A stretch of 64,000 nt of DNA from Haemophilus seminalis (GCF_006384255.1 NZ_VCED01000001.1:310001-374000), one strand, 5' to 3'; counted from the stretch's first letter, positions 8,837 through 19,741 are shown. Made by a program: numbers and translations. Notes: generated by a model not told the origin, from the letters alone.

Positions 8837-8872
8837 AAAATCCCTTTCACCATCAGATGAAAGGGATTTTTT
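8837..8872 (+). terminator. Intrinsic terminator closing the small-protein cassette
   Basis: AAAATCCCTTTCA at 8837-8849 pairs with TGAAAGGGATTTT at 8858-8870, running into T residues. It shares its ten-base stem core with the terminator at 6583-6612. Confidence 0.82.
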
Positions 8873-8892
8873 ATTGTTTGAAATTCAAAGAG

Positions 8893-8963
8893 TTTGAACT
8901 AGATCACAAATTTGTAACAATTTCTGATAAGAGACTTATTTCCTTTTCAATCCTATGTATAAT
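8893..8963 (+). promoter_or_regulatory. sucA promoter region with CRP-like site
   Basis: TTTGA-ACTAGA-TCACA at 8893-8908 matches the CRP consensus TGTGA-N6-TCACA with one mismatch. A perfect -10 hexamer TATAAT lies at 8958-8963, 57 bp upstream of the sucA ATG. CRP control of the TCA-cycle operon would fit known biology; binding is inferred only from sequence. Confidence 0.5.
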
Positions 8964-9019
8964 GGAGAAAAAATGGAGCGAAAAATATCGTTCCAAATAA
9001 TCATAATAAAGAGGTAATT

Positions 9020-11827
9020 ATGCAGCAAAACAAGGCATTTGATGATTGGTTAGCTAGCACAGCATTAGGCGGTGCAAATCAATCTTATATAGAAGAACTT
9101 TATGAAAGCTATTTGAGTGATCCGCAGTCGGTGGAGGAAAGCTGGCGGGCCACTTTTGATTCTTTACCAAAAATAACCGCACTTGAACAGCCCCATACAC
9201 CAGTACGAGATTATTTTCGTCGTTTAGCGCGAGAAAATCATAATGAAGCGGTGACAGTGATAGATCCTGCTGCTGGTGCAAAATTGGTGAAAGTTCTACA
9301 ATTTATCAATGCCTATCGTTTTCGTGGCCATTTAGAGGCTAATCTCGATCCCCTAAATTATTATCGTTGGAAAGTCTCTTCCGTCCCTGAATTAGATTAT
9401 CGTCATCACGGTTTTACTGAACAAGATCTCAACGAAACCTTCAATATTAATCATTACGTTTACAAACGCGATACCATTAAACTTGGCGAATTGGCTCAAA
9501 TGTTGAAAGAGACATATTGTGGTTCAATTGGTTTGGAGTTTATGCATGTGCAAGATATGGCACAGAAAACTTGGCTTCAGAGCAAAATGGAAAGTGTGTT
9601 AGATAAACCGCTTTTTACATCTGAGGAACGTGTTAATTTTCTTCGTGAACTTACCGCTGCAGACGGTTTAGAACGTTATCTGGGTGCAAAATTCCCGGGG
9701 GCGAAACGCTTTTCTTTAGAAGGAAGTGATGCATTTATTCCATTAATGAAAGAAATTATCCGTCATGCTAGTCGCCAAGGGGTAAATGATGTGGTAATGG
9801 GAATGGCACACCGTGGGCGTTTGAATATGCTCGTGAATGTATTAGGTAAAAAGCCTGAGGATTTATTTGATGAATTTGCGGGTAAACATTCGAGTGAACG
9901 TACGGGGGATGTGAAATATCATCAAGGTTTTTCTTCTGATTTCGCAGTGGATGATAAGCGAGTTCACTTAACTTTGGCATTTAATCCATCTCATTTGGAA
10001 ATTGTAAACCCAGTAGTAGTGGGCTCTGTGCGCTCAAGACAGACTCGCATTAATGATACAACGCGTAGCCAAGTTTTAGCGATTACAGTACATGGTGATT
10101 CCGCTGTAGCTGGGCAGGGCGTTGTTCAAGAAACATTGAATATGTCAAATGCCCGTGGTTACAGTGTGGGCGGTACCATTCGTATCGTGATTAATAACCA
10201 AATTGGTTTTACGACATCTAATCCGAATGACACGCGTTCCACAGAGTATTGCACCGATATTGCGAAAATGATTCAAGCGCCGATTATTCACGTTAATGGT
10301 GATGATCCTGAAGCGGTTGCTTTTGCTGCGCGTATGGCGGTGGAATATCGTAATTTATTCAAACGAGATATTTTTATTGATTTGATTTCTTATCGTCGTC
10401 ATGGTCATAACGAAGCTGATGAGCCATTAGCTACTCAACCAATGATGTATAGCATCATCAAAAAACATCCTACACCTCGTAAAGTTTATGCAGATCGCTT
10501 AGTTGCAGAAGGCGTGATGACTGAAGAACAAGTCACCGAGATGGCGAATGATTATCGCGATGCACTAGATAATGGTGATCGAGTCGTATCTGAATGGCGA
10601 GAAATGGATACGGCAAAAATGGATTGGTTGCAATATTTAAACTATGATTGGACTGCGCCGTATGAAAGCAAATTTTCACAGGAACGTTTTTTAACGCTTG
10701 CTAAACGTGTGTGTGAATATCCAGAAAGTTTACGTGCGCATCCTCGTGTAGAAAAAATCTATAATGATCGTAAAGCAATGTATCAAGGCGAGAAATTGCT
10801 CGATTGGGGGATGGCTGAAACCATGGCTTATGCAACCTTACTTGATGAAGGTGTTAATGTCCGTTTATCAGGTGAAGATGCTGGGCGCGGAACCTTTTTC
10901 CATCGCCATGCTGTTGTGCATAATCAAAATGATGGTACGGGGTATGTGCCATTGACCCATCTGCATGCTAACCAAGGTCGTTTTGAAGTATGGGATTCTG
11001 TACTTTCTGAAGAATCTGTACTTGCTTTTGAATATGGCTATGCAACAACAGATCCAAAAACTTTAACCATTTGGGAAGCGCAATTTGGCGATTTTGCTAA
11101 TGGTGCACAAATTGTTATCGACCAATTTATTAGCTCCGGCGAACAAAAATGGGGGAGAATGTGTGGTTTAGTTATGTTATTGCCTCATGGCTATGAGGGG
11201 CAGGGCCCAGAACATTCTTCCGCACGTCTTGAACGTTATTTGCAACTTTGTGCTGAACAAAATATGCAAGTCTGCGTGCCATCAACGCCAGCACAGGTGT
11301 ACCATATGTTGCGCCGTCAATCTTTACGTAAAATGCGCCGTCCATTGATTGCTATTTCTCCAAAATCTTTGTTACGCCATCCATTGGCTGTATCCAGTTT
11401 AGATGAGTTGATTAATGGAGCTTTCCAAACGGTAATTGGAGAAATTGACGAGCTTGATCCTAAAGATGTAAAACGTGTGGTAATGTGTTCAGGTAAAGTT
11501 TATTACGATTTAATTGAACAACGTCGTGCGAATAATCAGAAAAATGTTGCGATTATTCGTATTGAGCAGCTTTATCCATTCCCACATGAAGATGTGAAGA
11601 AAGCGCTTGAGCCTTATGCACATGTCTCGGATTATGTATGGTGCCAAGAAGAACCACTTAACCAAGGGGCTTGGTATTGCAGCAAACATAATTTTGAATC
11701 AGCAATTCCAGAATCCGTTAAACTCAAATATGCAGGGCGTCCAGCTTCGGCTTCACCTGCTGTGGGTTATATGTCGCTTCACACTAAACAGCAAAAACAG
11801 TTAGTGGAAGATGCGTTAACCCTATAA
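9020..11827 (+). CDS. sucA: 2-oxoglutarate dehydrogenase E1 component
   Basis: 935 aa, normal for the family. It is the thiamine-diphosphate-dependent E1 that decarboxylates 2-oxoglutarate and transfers the succinyl group to SucB lipoyl groups in the TCA cycle. The N-terminal E2-binding segment (DDWLASTALGGANQSYIEELYESYLSDP) is typical. The ThDP/metal region is around GDSAVAGQGVVQETLNMS and GYSVGGTIRIVINNQIGFTT. The transketolase-like and C-terminal blocks (SGEDAGRGTFFHRH, LPHGYEGQGPEHSSARLER) are all intact. AGAGG precedes the ATG. It is followed by sucB after 121 bp. Confidence 0.97.
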   Translation: MQQNKAFDDWLASTALGGANQSYIEELYESYLSDPQSVEESWRATFDSLPKITALEQPHTPVRDYFRRLARENHNEAVTVIDPAAGAKLVKVLQFINAYRFRGHLEANLDPLNYYRWKVSSVPELDYRHHGFTEQDLNETFNINHYVYKRDTIKLGELAQMLKETYCGSIGLEFMHVQDMAQKTWLQSKMESVLDKPLFTSEERVNFLRELTAADGLERYLGAKFPGAKRFSLEGSDAFIPLMKEIIRHASRQGVNDVVMGMAHRGRLNMLVNVLGKKPEDLFDEFAGKHSSERTGDVKYHQGFSSDFAVDDKRVHLTLAFNPSHLEIVNPVVVGSVRSRQTRINDTTRSQVLAITVHGDSAVAGQGVVQETLNMSNARGYSVGGTIRIVINNQIGFTTSNPNDTRSTEYCTDIAKMIQAPIIHVNGDDPEAVAFAARMAVEYRNLFKRDIFIDLISYRRHGHNEADEPLATQPMMYSIIKKHPTPRKVYADRLVAEGVMTEEQVTEMANDYRDALDNGDRVVSEWREMDTAKMDWLQYLNYDWTAPYESKFSQERFLTLAKRVCEYPESLRAHPRVEKIYNDRKAMYQGEKLLDWGMAETMAYATLLDEGVNVRLSGEDAGRGTFFHRHAVVHNQNDGTGYVPLTHLHANQGRFEVWDSVLSEESVLAFEYGYATTDPKTLTIWEAQFGDFANGAQIVIDQFISSGEQKWGRMCGLVMLLPHGYEGQGPEHSSARLERYLQLCAEQNMQVCVPSTPAQVYHMLRRQSLRKMRRPLIAISPKSLLRHPLAVSSLDELINGAFQTVIGEIDELDPKDVKRVVMCSGKVYYDLIEQRRANNQKNVAIIRIEQLYPFPHEDVKKALEPYAHVSDYVWCQEEPLNQGAWYCSKHNFESAIPESVKLKYAGRPASASPAVGYMSLHTKQQKQLVEDALTL

Positions 11828-11948
11828 AGTGCGGTTAAAAATTAAGATATTTTTATAAATTTACAGGTGTACTTGTTGCATCGTGGATAAAAAGTAAAAG
11901 AGTAATTCAGTGCAATAAGTTGCACTTTAAGAGATAAGGAAAAATAAA

Positions 11949-13178
11949 ATGACCATTGAAATTCTTGTTCCAGACCTACCTGAATCAGTTGCAGATGCAA
12001 CAGTGGCTACTTGGCATAAAAAAGTAGGCGATATTGTGAAACGTGATGAAGTTATTGTAGAAATTGAAACGGATAAAGTCGTGCTAGAAGTACCCGCACT
12101 TTCTGATGGCGTGTTGGCAGAAGTTGTTCAAGCTGAGGGCGAAACTGTGGTGAGCAAACAGCTGCTAGGCAAAATTTCTACGGCTCAAGAAGGGGATGTC
12201 AGTCCCGCGACGTTAAAAGCAACGAATGAACCCACACCATCTGATCGTCAACATGCAGCGATTGAAAATAGTCATAATCATAATGCGGATCAAGGCCCTG
12301 CGATTCGCCGTTTATTAGCAGAACATGATTTACAAGCCGATCAAATTCAAGGTTCGGGTGTGGGTGGCCGTTTAACACGTGAAGACATTGAGCGTGAAAT
12401 CGCAAAACGACAAGCACTGCAAGCGAAACAAGAAGTTGCCACTGAGCAAAATACAATTAGTACGGTAGCTTATAGTGCACGTTCTGAAAAACGTGTGCCA
12501 ATGACCCGTTTGCGTAAACGTATTGCTGAACGTTTACTGGAAGCCAAAAATAGTACAGCAATGCTTACTACTTTCAATGAAGTGGATATGCAGCCGATAA
12601 TGACTTTGCGCAAAACCTATGGAGAAAAATTTGAAAAACAGCATGGTGTTCGTTTAGGATTTATGTCTTTTTATATCAAAGCGGTTGTGGAAGCATTGAA
12701 ACGTTACCCTGAAGTGAATGCTTCTATTGATGGGGATGACGTTGTTTACCATAACTATTTTGATATTAGTATTGCGGTTTCGACCCCGCGTGGATTAGTC
12801 ACCCCAGTGCTTCGCGATTGCGATAAGCTCAGTATGGCAGATATTGAAAAACAAATTAAGGCATTAGCTGAAAAAGGTCGTGATGGCAAATTGACTGTAG
12901 AAGATCTCACTGGCGGCAATTTTACTATTACAAATGGCGGCGTGTTTGGTTCTCTTATGTCCACCCCAATTATCAATCCACCACAAAGTGCGATTTTAGG
13001 AATGCATGCAATTAAAGAACGTCCGATTGCGCTTAATGGTCAAGTTGTGATTCGTCCGATGATGTATCTTGCTTTATCTTACGATCATCGTTTAATTGAT
13101 GGCCGTGAATCTGTTGGTTTCTTGGTAACGATTAAAGAATTATTGGAAGACCCAACAAGATTATTATTGGAAATTTAG
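11949..13178 (+). CDS. sucB: Dihydrolipoyl succinyltransferase (E2)
   Basis: 409 aa. A single lipoyl domain carries the lipoylated Lys K43 in ETDKV. It is followed by a linker, a peripheral subunit-binding domain ([20 protein letters not shown]...) and the acyltransferase core with catalytic H380 in [13 protein letters not shown]. It forms the core of the 2-oxoglutarate dehydrogenase complex with SucA. AAGGA precedes the ATG at 11949. A short hairpin (ACGCA...TGCGT plus T run) around 13257-13280 may terminate it. Confidence 0.97.
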   Translation: MTIEILVPDLPESVADATVATWHKKVGDIVKRDEVIVEIETDKVVLEVPALSDGVLAEVVQAEGETVVSKQLLGKISTAQEGDVSPATLKATNEPTPSDRQHAAIENSHNHNADQGPAIRRLLAEHDLQADQIQGSGVGGRLTREDIEREIAKRQALQAKQEVATEQNTISTVAYSARSEKRVPMTRLRKRIAERLLEAKNSTAMLTTFNEVDMQPIMTLRKTYGEKFEKQHGVRLGFMSFYIKAVVEALKRYPEVNASIDGDDVVYHNYFDISIAVSTPRGLVTPVLRDCDKLSMADIEKQIKALAEKGRDGKLTVEDLTGGNFTITNGGVFGSLMSTPIINPPQSAILGMHAIKERPIALNGQVVIRPMMYLALSYDHRLIDGRESVGFLVTIKELLEDPTRLLLEI

Positions 13179-13337
13179 TTTTTATAAAAACGTTAAATAC
13201 AGATATGCGTTATACTTTATTTAAATTCAACTTTGGTTGTATGAAATTTTGGTGTGACGCATATTTTTTGCGTTTTTATGATAGAATGCCTATCCAAAAA
13301 TATTTATTTTCTTAACCGCACTTTGTGAGCAATATTT

Positions 13338-13880
13338 ATGACTACACAACTTGATTTAATAAAATCTTCTATCAAATCAATTCCTAACTATCCAAAAGAA
13401 GGCATTATCTTTCGTGACATTACCAGCCTTTTAGAAGTTCCATCAGCTTTTAAAGCAACAATAGATCTTATTGTGGAACAATATCGTGACAAAGGACTTA
13501 CCAAAGTGCTTGGAACCGAATCTCGTGGTTTTATTTTTGGCGCACCCGTTGCCCTAGCACTAGGTTTACCTTTCGAATTAGTACGTAAACCTAAAAAATT
13601 ACCACGTGAAACTATTTCTCAATCTTATCAATTAGAATATGGTCAAGATACTTTGGAAATGCACATTGATGCAATTTCAGAAGGTGACAATGTTTTAATC
13701 ATTGATGATTTATTAGCAACAGGCGGCACCGTTGAAGCGACGGTAAAATTAGTACAACGTTTAGGTGGAGTAGTAAAACACGCTGCATTTGTGATTAATT
13801 TACCTGAATTAGGTGGCGAAAAACGCTTAAATAATTTGGGCGTTGATTGCTATACACTCGTCAATTTTGAAGGTCATTAA
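13338..13880 (+). CDS. apt: Adenine phosphoribosyltransferase
   Basis: 180 aa, full length. Converts adenine plus PRPP to AMP in purine salvage. The PRPP-binding motif [13 protein letters not shown] is present, as is the N-terminal FRDITSLLE signature. It lies 11 nt before dnaX on the same strand, an arrangement common in gammaproteobacteria. Confidence 0.97.
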   Translation: MTTQLDLIKSSIKSIPNYPKEGIIFRDITSLLEVPSAFKATIDLIVEQYRDKGLTKVLGTESRGFIFGAPVALALGLPFELVRKPKKLPRETISQSYQLEYGQDTLEMHIDAISEGDNVLIIDDLLATGGTVEATVKLVQRLGGVVKHAAFVINLPELGGEKRLNNLGVDCYTLVNFEGH

Positions 13881-13891
13881 TTAAGGATTCG

Positions 13892-15958
13892 ATGAGCTAT
13901 CAAGTCTTAGCCAGAAAGTGGCGACCAAAAACATTTGCTGATGTTGTTGGGCAAGAACACATTATCACGGCATTAGCAAATGGATTAAAAGATAATCGAC
14001 TACATCACGCTTACCTCTTTTCAGGCACCCGTGGTGTAGGGAAAACCTCTATTGCTCGATTGTTTGCAAAAGGATTAAATTGTGTACATGGTGTAACCGC
14101 AACACCCTGCGGTGAATGTGAAAATTGTAAAGCGATTGAGCAAGGTAATTTTATTGATTTAATTGAAATTGATGCAGCATCACGCACAAAAGTTGAAGAC
14201 ACGCGCGAATTATTAGATAACGTGCAATATAAACCAGTTGTGGGCAGATTTAAGGTTTACTTAATCGATGAAGTCCATATGCTATCTCGCCATTCATTTA
14301 ATGCGTTGCTCAAGACTTTGGAAGAACCACCAGAATATGTAAAATTCTTACTCGCGACAACGGATCCACAAAAATTACCTGTAACTATTCTTTCTCGCTG
14401 TTTACAATTTCATCTCAAAGCATTAGATGAAACCCAAATCTCCCAGCATCTTGCCCATATTCTGACGCAAGAAAATATTCCTTTTGAAGATCCTGCGTTA
14501 GTTAAACTTGCAAAAGCGGCGCAAGGAAGTATTCGTGATAGCTTAAGTTTAACCGATCAAGCCATTGCTATGGGTGACCAACAAGTTACTAATAGTGTTG
14601 TAAGCAATATGTTAGGGTTACTTGATGATAACTATTCTGTTGACATTTTGTACGCTTTACACCAAGGTAATGGTGAACTATTAATGCGAACACTGCAAAA
14701 AGTTGCAGATGCGGCAGGTGATTGGGATAAATTACTTGGTGAATGTGCAGAAAAATTACATCAAATTGCACTCATGCAACTTCTTCCACAAAAATCTTCA
14801 GATGACAATGAACATTTTTCATTTTTAGCCAAACATATCTCTCCAGAAGATGTTCAGTTTTTTTATCAAGTGATTGTTTCTGGTAGAAAAGACTTATCAA
14901 ATGCGCCAAACCGTCGTATTGGCACAGAAATGACATTATTGAGGGCATTGGCATTCCACCCAAAGTTCCTTACGGCAGTACCAAAGGCTAACACTACAAT
15001 TACTCCACCGCTATCAACTCCAGGTGCGGTTGAAAATACAGGTAATTATGTCGATGTGCCAGTACTGTCGCAAAGTGTAAAATCAGCTTATTCTCAAGCA
15101 AAACCAAATAAAACGAGCATTCCAAATTTGGCAAGCCTTTCGGCTTTAGATGCGCTTGAACATTTAACACAACTGGAAAACCAAGAACGTCAAGAACACA
15201 AAGCTGAATCACTAGCTGCAGTAAGTGAGACTTTACATCACATCCAAGAACTAGATGAAGAAAAATCGAATAAAAAAATGACCGCACTTCCTGTGCGCGA
15301 AATGTCTGCACCAAAATTAAAAAATGAAAAACTTTCCTCTTTTTCTCCTCAAATAGCTAGTATGGCTAAAGAAGTTGCTATTGTTGAAAATTCTATGGAG
15401 GATAATGCCGAAATAATGCAGGAAGAACGGGAGATTTTAGATGCAGAGACTTATCGTTGGGAATGGAGTAATCCAGAGTTTGCTAAAGCTGATACAGGCG
15501 TTCGCCCTTCTGATATAAAACAGGCGATTTTAAAAGATATTACGCCTGAATTACGTTTAAAAATCATTACCCAAACTCAACAACAAGATGAGTGGGCTGA
15601 TATGGTGGAACGTTCAGGGGTAACAGGATTTAGCAAAGAATTAGCGTTAAATTGTTTCTTGCAAAGTAAAACTGATGATGAAATCAATCTTGGATTACAT
15701 TCAGAAAAATCCCATCTATGCCAAGAGAGAAGTATTAAGCATTTAACTGAAGCATTAAGTAAACTTCAAGGCAAGGCTATTCATGTAAAAATTAACATTG
15801 ATGACAGTTCCGTCACCACACCGATGGAATATCGTCGTAATATTTATCAAACTTTAAAGGAGAAAGCGAGAACTGCACTTCAACAAGACAATAAAATTCT
15901 ACTTTTACAGAAAGAGTTTGATGCTAAACTAGACGTAGAGAGTATTCGCCCAGTTTAG
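13892..15958 (+). CDS. dnaX: DNA polymerase III subunits tau (and possibly gamma)
   Basis: 688 aa. It is the clamp-loader ATPase (tau), which also couples polymerase cores to the helicase. Walker A is GTRGVGKTS, followed by a four-Cys zinc module (CVHG...CGECENCKA), the DEVHMLSRHSFNALLKTLEEPP block and the SRC sensor. The C-terminal tau-specific domains follow a poorly conserved linker. An A7 run at 15272-15278 (codons 461-462) is followed 4 nt later by a small hairpin. In the +1 frame it meets TGA at once, so slippage there would yield a gamma-like product of about 460 aa. Confidence 0.96.
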   Translation: MSYQVLARKWRPKTFADVVGQEHIITALANGLKDNRLHHAYLFSGTRGVGKTSIARLFAKGLNCVHGVTATPCGECENCKAIEQGNFIDLIEIDAASRTKVEDTRELLDNVQYKPVVGRFKVYLIDEVHMLSRHSFNALLKTLEEPPEYVKFLLATTDPQKLPVTILSRCLQFHLKALDETQISQHLAHILTQENIPFEDPALVKLAKAAQGSIRDSLSLTDQAIAMGDQQVTNSVVSNMLGLLDDNYSVDILYALHQGNGELLMRTLQKVADAAGDWDKLLGECAEKLHQIALMQLLPQKSSDDNEHFSFLAKHISPEDVQFFYQVIVSGRKDLSNAPNRRIGTEMTLLRALAFHPKFLTAVPKANTTITPPLSTPGAVENTGNYVDVPVLSQSVKSAYSQAKPNKTSIPNLASLSALDALEHLTQLENQERQEHKAESLAAVSETLHHIQELDEEKSNKKMTALPVREMSAPKLKNEKLSSFSPQIASMAKEVAIVENSMEDNAEIMQEEREILDAETYRWEWSNPEFAKADTGVRPSDIKQAILKDITPELRLKIITQTQQQDEWADMVERSGVTGFSKELALNCFLQSKTDDEINLGLHSEKSHLCQERSIKHLTEALSKLQGKAIHVKINIDDSSVTTPMEYRRNIYQTLKEKARTALQQDNKILLLQKEFDAKLDVESIRPV

Positions 15959-15990
15959 CTATAGTTTGATCTTTATTTATTCAGAATTCA

Positions 15991-17244
15991 TTATCTACGT
16001 ACAGTATAGTCTCCCTCACAAACCCATTTATAACTTGTTAATGCTTCTAATCCCATTGGGCCACGAGCGTGAAGTTTTTGAGTACTCACGGCAACTTCTG
16101 CGCCTAATCCAAATTGTCCGCCATCAGTAAAACGTGTGCTTGCATTCACATAAACAGCAGCGGCGTCGACTTGATTAATAAATTGACGCGCGAGGTTTTG
16201 TGAGGAAGTTAAAATACTTTCAGAATGTTGCGTACCATATTGGCGGATATGCTCAATAGCGGCATGAATATCTTCTACAACAACCACATTCAAATCCAAT
16301 GATCCCCATTCTTCGCGCAATTCTTTTTCTGTCACTTCGAAGACATTCGCACCCGCTTGTTTCAATATATTAAGTGCGGTGGATTTTGCGTGATATTTTA
16401 CGTTTTTGGTAGCGAGGTGAGAGACAAGTTTAGGTAAAAATTCTTCAGCAATAGAATGTTGAACTAACAATGTTTCCAATGTGTTACAAGTGCTTGGACG
16501 TTGGGTTTTGGCGTTATCAATAACAAAAATCGCTTTATTTTGATCCGCACTTTTTTCAACGAAAGTATGGCAAACACCCACACCACCCACAATAACAGGA
16601 ATAGTAGAATGTTGTTTACACAATTCATGTAAACCCGCACCACCCCTAGGAATAATCATATCCACATAGCGATCCAGTTTTAATAATTGCATAACGAGTT
16701 CACGGTTTGGATCGGTAATGGCTTGCACTGCAAATTTTGGTAAGCCTGCTTGCTCTAAAGCATTTTGTACAACTTCGATTAGAATTTTGTTAGAAAACTG
16801 TGTTTCTTTACCACCGCGTAAAATCACTGCATTACTGGTTTTAAGGCAAAGACTTGCCACATCAATGGTCACATTTGGGCGAGCCTCATAAATTGTGCCA
16901 ATGACGCCAAGCGGAGTGCGTACGCGTTCGATTTTAAGTCCGCTATCCAATGTACCGCCGTCTATGATTTTCCCCACTGGATCTGAAAGTGAAATAACGT
17001 GGCGTACATCATTAGCAATGCCTTGCAAACGTTCTTGTGTGAGTAGTAGGCGATCAATCAAAGCATCAGATAATCCATTTTGTTTAGCTAGTTCAATATC
17101 TTTTGCGTTTTCGGCTAAGATAAGCGGTGCTTGTTGTTCGAGTTGTTCTGCAATAATAGATAATGCACGATTTTTTTCAGCAGTGGTGAGTCGAGCCAAG
17201 ATAAATGCAGCATCTTTAGCTTGTTTACCCATTTGTTCTAACAT
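15991..17244 (-). CDS. proA: Gamma-glutamyl phosphate reductase
   Basis: 417 aa. NADPH-dependent reduction of gamma-glutamyl phosphate to glutamate-5-semialdehyde in proline synthesis. Characteristic segments are [21 protein letters not shown], the catalytic-Cys block [14 protein letters not shown], and [19 protein letters not shown]. proB is not next to it. It converges on dnaX with 32 nt between the stops. Confidence 0.96.
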   Translation of the reverse strand: MLEQMGKQAKDAAFILARLTTAEKNRALSIIAEQLEQQAPLILAENAKDIELAKQNGLSDALIDRLLLTQERLQGIANDVRHVISLSDPVGKIIDGGTLDSGLKIERVRTPLGVIGTIYEARPNVTIDVASLCLKTSNAVILRGGKETQFSNKILIEVVQNALEQAGLPKFAVQAITDPNRELVMQLLKLDRYVDMIIPRGGAGLHELCKQHSTIPVIVGGVGVCHTFVEKSADQNKAIFVIDNAKTQRPSTCNTLETLLVQHSIAEEFLPKLVSHLATKNVKYHAKSTALNILKQAGANVFEVTEKELREEWGSLDLNVVVVEDIHAAIEHIRQYGTQHSESILTSSQNLARQFINQVDAAAVYVNASTRFTDGGQFGLGAEVAVSTQKLHARGPMGLEALTSYKWVCEGDYTVRR

Positions 17245-17264
17245 AGTTATTCCCTTTATTGTAT

Positions 17265-17927
17265 TTATTTCTTTTTATTTGGCAGCTTATCTTGTTCTTC
17301 TGATGTGAGTTCTTGGTAATTAAACACGGGTAAACCCCATTCGAAATGAATAGCTAAAAGGCGTAAAGTAAAGCTGCTAATAAGTGTGAGTAACACGGCA
17401 AGAGTATGTTCTACTTGAAGTGTGCTTAATGCGTAATAAGTCAGCGTGGCAAATAGTGCAATGCTGGCGTAGAGTTCTTTTTGGAATACGAGAGGAATTC
17501 GATTGCATAGCATATCGCGTAGAACCCCGCCAAAGGCACCTGTAATACAGCCGGCAATACTTACAATAGTGAGGCTATGTCCCATATCCATCGCAATTTG
17601 CGCGCCAATAATGGAATACACCACTAAACCCATCGCATCGAGTACCAAGAAAATAGTGCGGAAGTAGCGCATAAAATGATTGATGAATGGCGCAACATAT
17701 ACGGTAATCACCGCTGCACTTGCTACCATTAAAAAATATTCTGGATGTTTAACCCAGCCTAGAGGGTAATGTCCGAGTAGTACATCACGCACAGAGCCAC
17801 CGCCAATGGCAGTGACGGATGCGATAATTATCACGCCAAAAATATCCATTTTTTCACGACCTGCCGCAAGTGCACCTGTCATTCCTTCAGCTGTGATACC
17901 GATGATATATAAAATACTAAGTAACAT
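17265..17927 (-). CDS. UPF0126/TRIC-type membrane protein (YadS/YicG-like)
   Basis: 220 aa with about seven transmembrane segments and two duplicated glycine-rich repeats ([11 protein letters not shown] and [11 protein letters not shown]), the hallmark of the UPF0126/TRIC family. Prokaryotic TRIC proteins are potassium-permeable channels, and some relatives have been linked to amino-acid uptake; the substrate here is unknown. It is encoded 20 nt upstream of proA on the same strand, so it may share a transcript with it. Confidence 0.85.
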   Translation of the reverse strand: MLLSILYIIGITAEGMTGALAAGREKMDIFGVIIIASVTAIGGGSVRDVLLGHYPLGWVKHPEYFLMVASAAVITVYVAPFINHFMRYFRTIFLVLDAMGLVVYSIIGAQIAMDMGHSLTIVSIAGCITGAFGGVLRDMLCNRIPLVFQKELYASIALFATLTYYALSTLQVEHTLAVLLTLISSFTLRLLAIHFEWGLPVFNYQELTSEEQDKLPNKKK

Positions 17928-18024
17928 TCATGTACCTAAGTGCGGTTATAATTGGTTTCATTCTACTTTAAAATTTAATGAATTTTTAGCATAATGGCGC
18001 ATTATTTTTTCAGACGTCAAAATT

Positions 18025-18825
18025 ATGTCAGAACAATCTTCTAAATATATCGCGGCATTGCTTGCGGTATTATCGATCTCAATGGTGCTTGGCATCGATC
18101 TATTTATTTTTTCTTTGCAATCTGAAAAGCAAACAATGCCTCATTTAGGTATAGGTGTGTTGGTTGCACAGCTAATTTCTTTGTTGGTATTTTATCGTGG
18201 CGAAATTTGCCCAGGACAACGTGGTCGTTTAATCAAAGTTAATCTGACTTTTGCCATTTATTGGGCATTGTGGTTGCTGATAAGTCTATTACAGAGTAAT
18301 CACACGCTTACTAACGTGATGAGCATATGTGGTCTTTCTGTCGTGTATTTTATTTGGAAACAACCAAAAACTGAAAAAATCCGTAATAGCTTTTTATTGA
18401 TGGCTGCATTAATTGCGGGTTTAGGTTGCTTGAGTTATTTAATGATTTTTACCGCGCTTCCTGCGAGTGATTTTGCTGAATATAACCCTTTTGCGCCGAT
18501 TTTATCTGGCGTGATTTTGGCAAATCTTGCGCTTGTTATTGCACGAAATCGTTTACAAGGTTTTATTGCATTATTGCCCTTAGCCATGATTATATTGCTT
18601 GCCCTAAATGCTTTAGCAATGTTTTTATTTTTACTTTTAAATGGCATGGAAAGTGCGGTTAATTCTGACAGTATTTTCGCTTACATCATTTATTTTGTTT
18701 GCCATTTTGTTATTGCGGCTATTTTGATTCTGCATAGTTTTCAAAAGTGGAAATTATCTGCCAATAGTTTATTTATCCTATTATTTATTGCTATTTGCTT
18801 GCCGTTATGGATGGTCTTCGCTTAA
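18025..18825 (+). CDS. Integral membrane protein of unknown function
   Basis: 266 aa with roughly eight hydrophobic segments and few charged loops. No motif is recognised. Its stop overlaps the start of the next gene (TAATG), which encodes a DMT-family transporter, so the two are translationally coupled and may act together. An uptake signal lies inside the gene near 18650, indicating a long-resident host gene. Confidence 0.75.
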   Translation: MSEQSSKYIAALLAVLSISMVLGIDLFIFSLQSEKQTMPHLGIGVLVAQLISLLVFYRGEICPGQRGRLIKVNLTFAIYWALWLLISLLQSNHTLTNVMSICGLSVVYFIWKQPKTEKIRNSFLLMAALIAGLGCLSYLMIFTALPASDFAEYNPFAPILSGVILANLALVIARNRLQGFIALLPLAMIILLALNALAMFLFLLLNGMESAVNSDSIFAYIIYFVCHFVIAAILILHSFQKWKLSANSLFILLFIAICLPLWMVFA

Positions 18826-19691
18826 TGGAAAAGCAAAATAATATTGCCTCTTTGATGTTGGTGGTAGGCTGTATTTTATTTGGCTTAGGTAGTTTGATTG
18901 TTAAGTTCGTGCCTGTCGGTGCTTATGCAATTGCTTTTTGGCGATTATTAATTGCATCAGGCATTTTCTATTTTTTAATGAAACTAAAACGCCAACATTT
19001 TCCGAAAAGTAAAAAGGCTTTATTTTTCGCCGCACTTTCAGGGGTATTTTTAGCGTTTGATCTTGCCTTTTGGCATGAAAGTATTTACTCCGTAGGTCCA
19101 GGCATTTCTACCTTATTAAATAGCTTGCAAATTTTTTGTTTGGCTGCCATTGGTTTTGTCTTTTTTGCAGAATGTCAAAGCAAACTACAAATATTAAGTT
19201 TGTTTTTGGCGATAGTTGGCGTAGCGTTAATTTCTGTAGAAGAATTACAGCATAATATTGACGGAATTTATGGCATTGTGATTGGTTTAATTTCAGCGGT
19301 AATGTTGGCTGGTTCTATGGTGATGGTGAAAAAAGTTCATCAAGAAGAGCAAACGGCATTATTCCCATTGATGTTAATTATCAGTTTGACAGGTGCTTTA
19401 GTGCTACTTGTCCCATCTTTAATTTTCAATTCAAACAATCTTTATCCAACAACATGGCTGGATTGGGGATTAGTCTTGATGTATGGTGCAGTAATGCAGT
19501 GTATTGCTTGGGGCATGATTGCTTATTCAATCCCTTTGCTTTCGCTAAGTGTTACTGGATTATTGTTACTCACGGAGCCAGTAGTTGCATTGTTGATTGA
19601 TTATTTCTATTTGGATAAAGCGATTAATCTTTGGCAATGTCTTGGTGCATTGCTCACTTTATTTGCGATTTATTTAGGATCAAAACGTTAG
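18825..19691 (+). CDS. EamA/DMT-superfamily transporter
   Basis: 288 aa with ten transmembrane segments in two EamA repeats (CILFGLGSLIVKFVPVGAYAIAFWRLLIASG and the second half from GIVIGLISAVMLAGSMVMVKK). Such proteins are usually exporters or permeases of small metabolites or amino acids; the substrate cannot be told. I use the ATG at 18825, overlapping the upstream stop by one base. The upstream in-frame ATG at 18795 lies inside the preceding gene. Confidence 0.82.
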   Translation: MEKQNNIASLMLVVGCILFGLGSLIVKFVPVGAYAIAFWRLLIASGIFYFLMKLKRQHFPKSKKALFFAALSGVFLAFDLAFWHESIYSVGPGISTLLNSLQIFCLAAIGFVFFAECQSKLQILSLFLAIVGVALISVEELQHNIDGIYGIVIGLISAVMLAGSMVMVKKVHQEEQTALFPLMLIISLTGALVLLVPSLIFNSNNLYPTTWLDWGLVLMYGAVMQCIAWGMIAYSIPLLSLSVTGLLLLTEPVVALLIDYFYLDKAINLWQCLGALLTLFAIYLGSKR

Positions 19692-19699
19692 AAATTAAT

Positions 19700-19724
19700 G
19701 TTCCCTCAATCATATTGAGGGAAC
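19700..19724. terminator. Hairpin between convergent genes
   Basis: GTTCCCTCAAT (19700-19710) and ATTGAGGGAAC (19714-19724) form a perfect 11-bp stem with a 3-nt loop between the DMT gene and bcr. It is symmetric and could act for both directions, but neither side has a real T tract. Confidence 0.55.
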
Positions 19725-19741
19725 AACCATGAATTGTGAGC

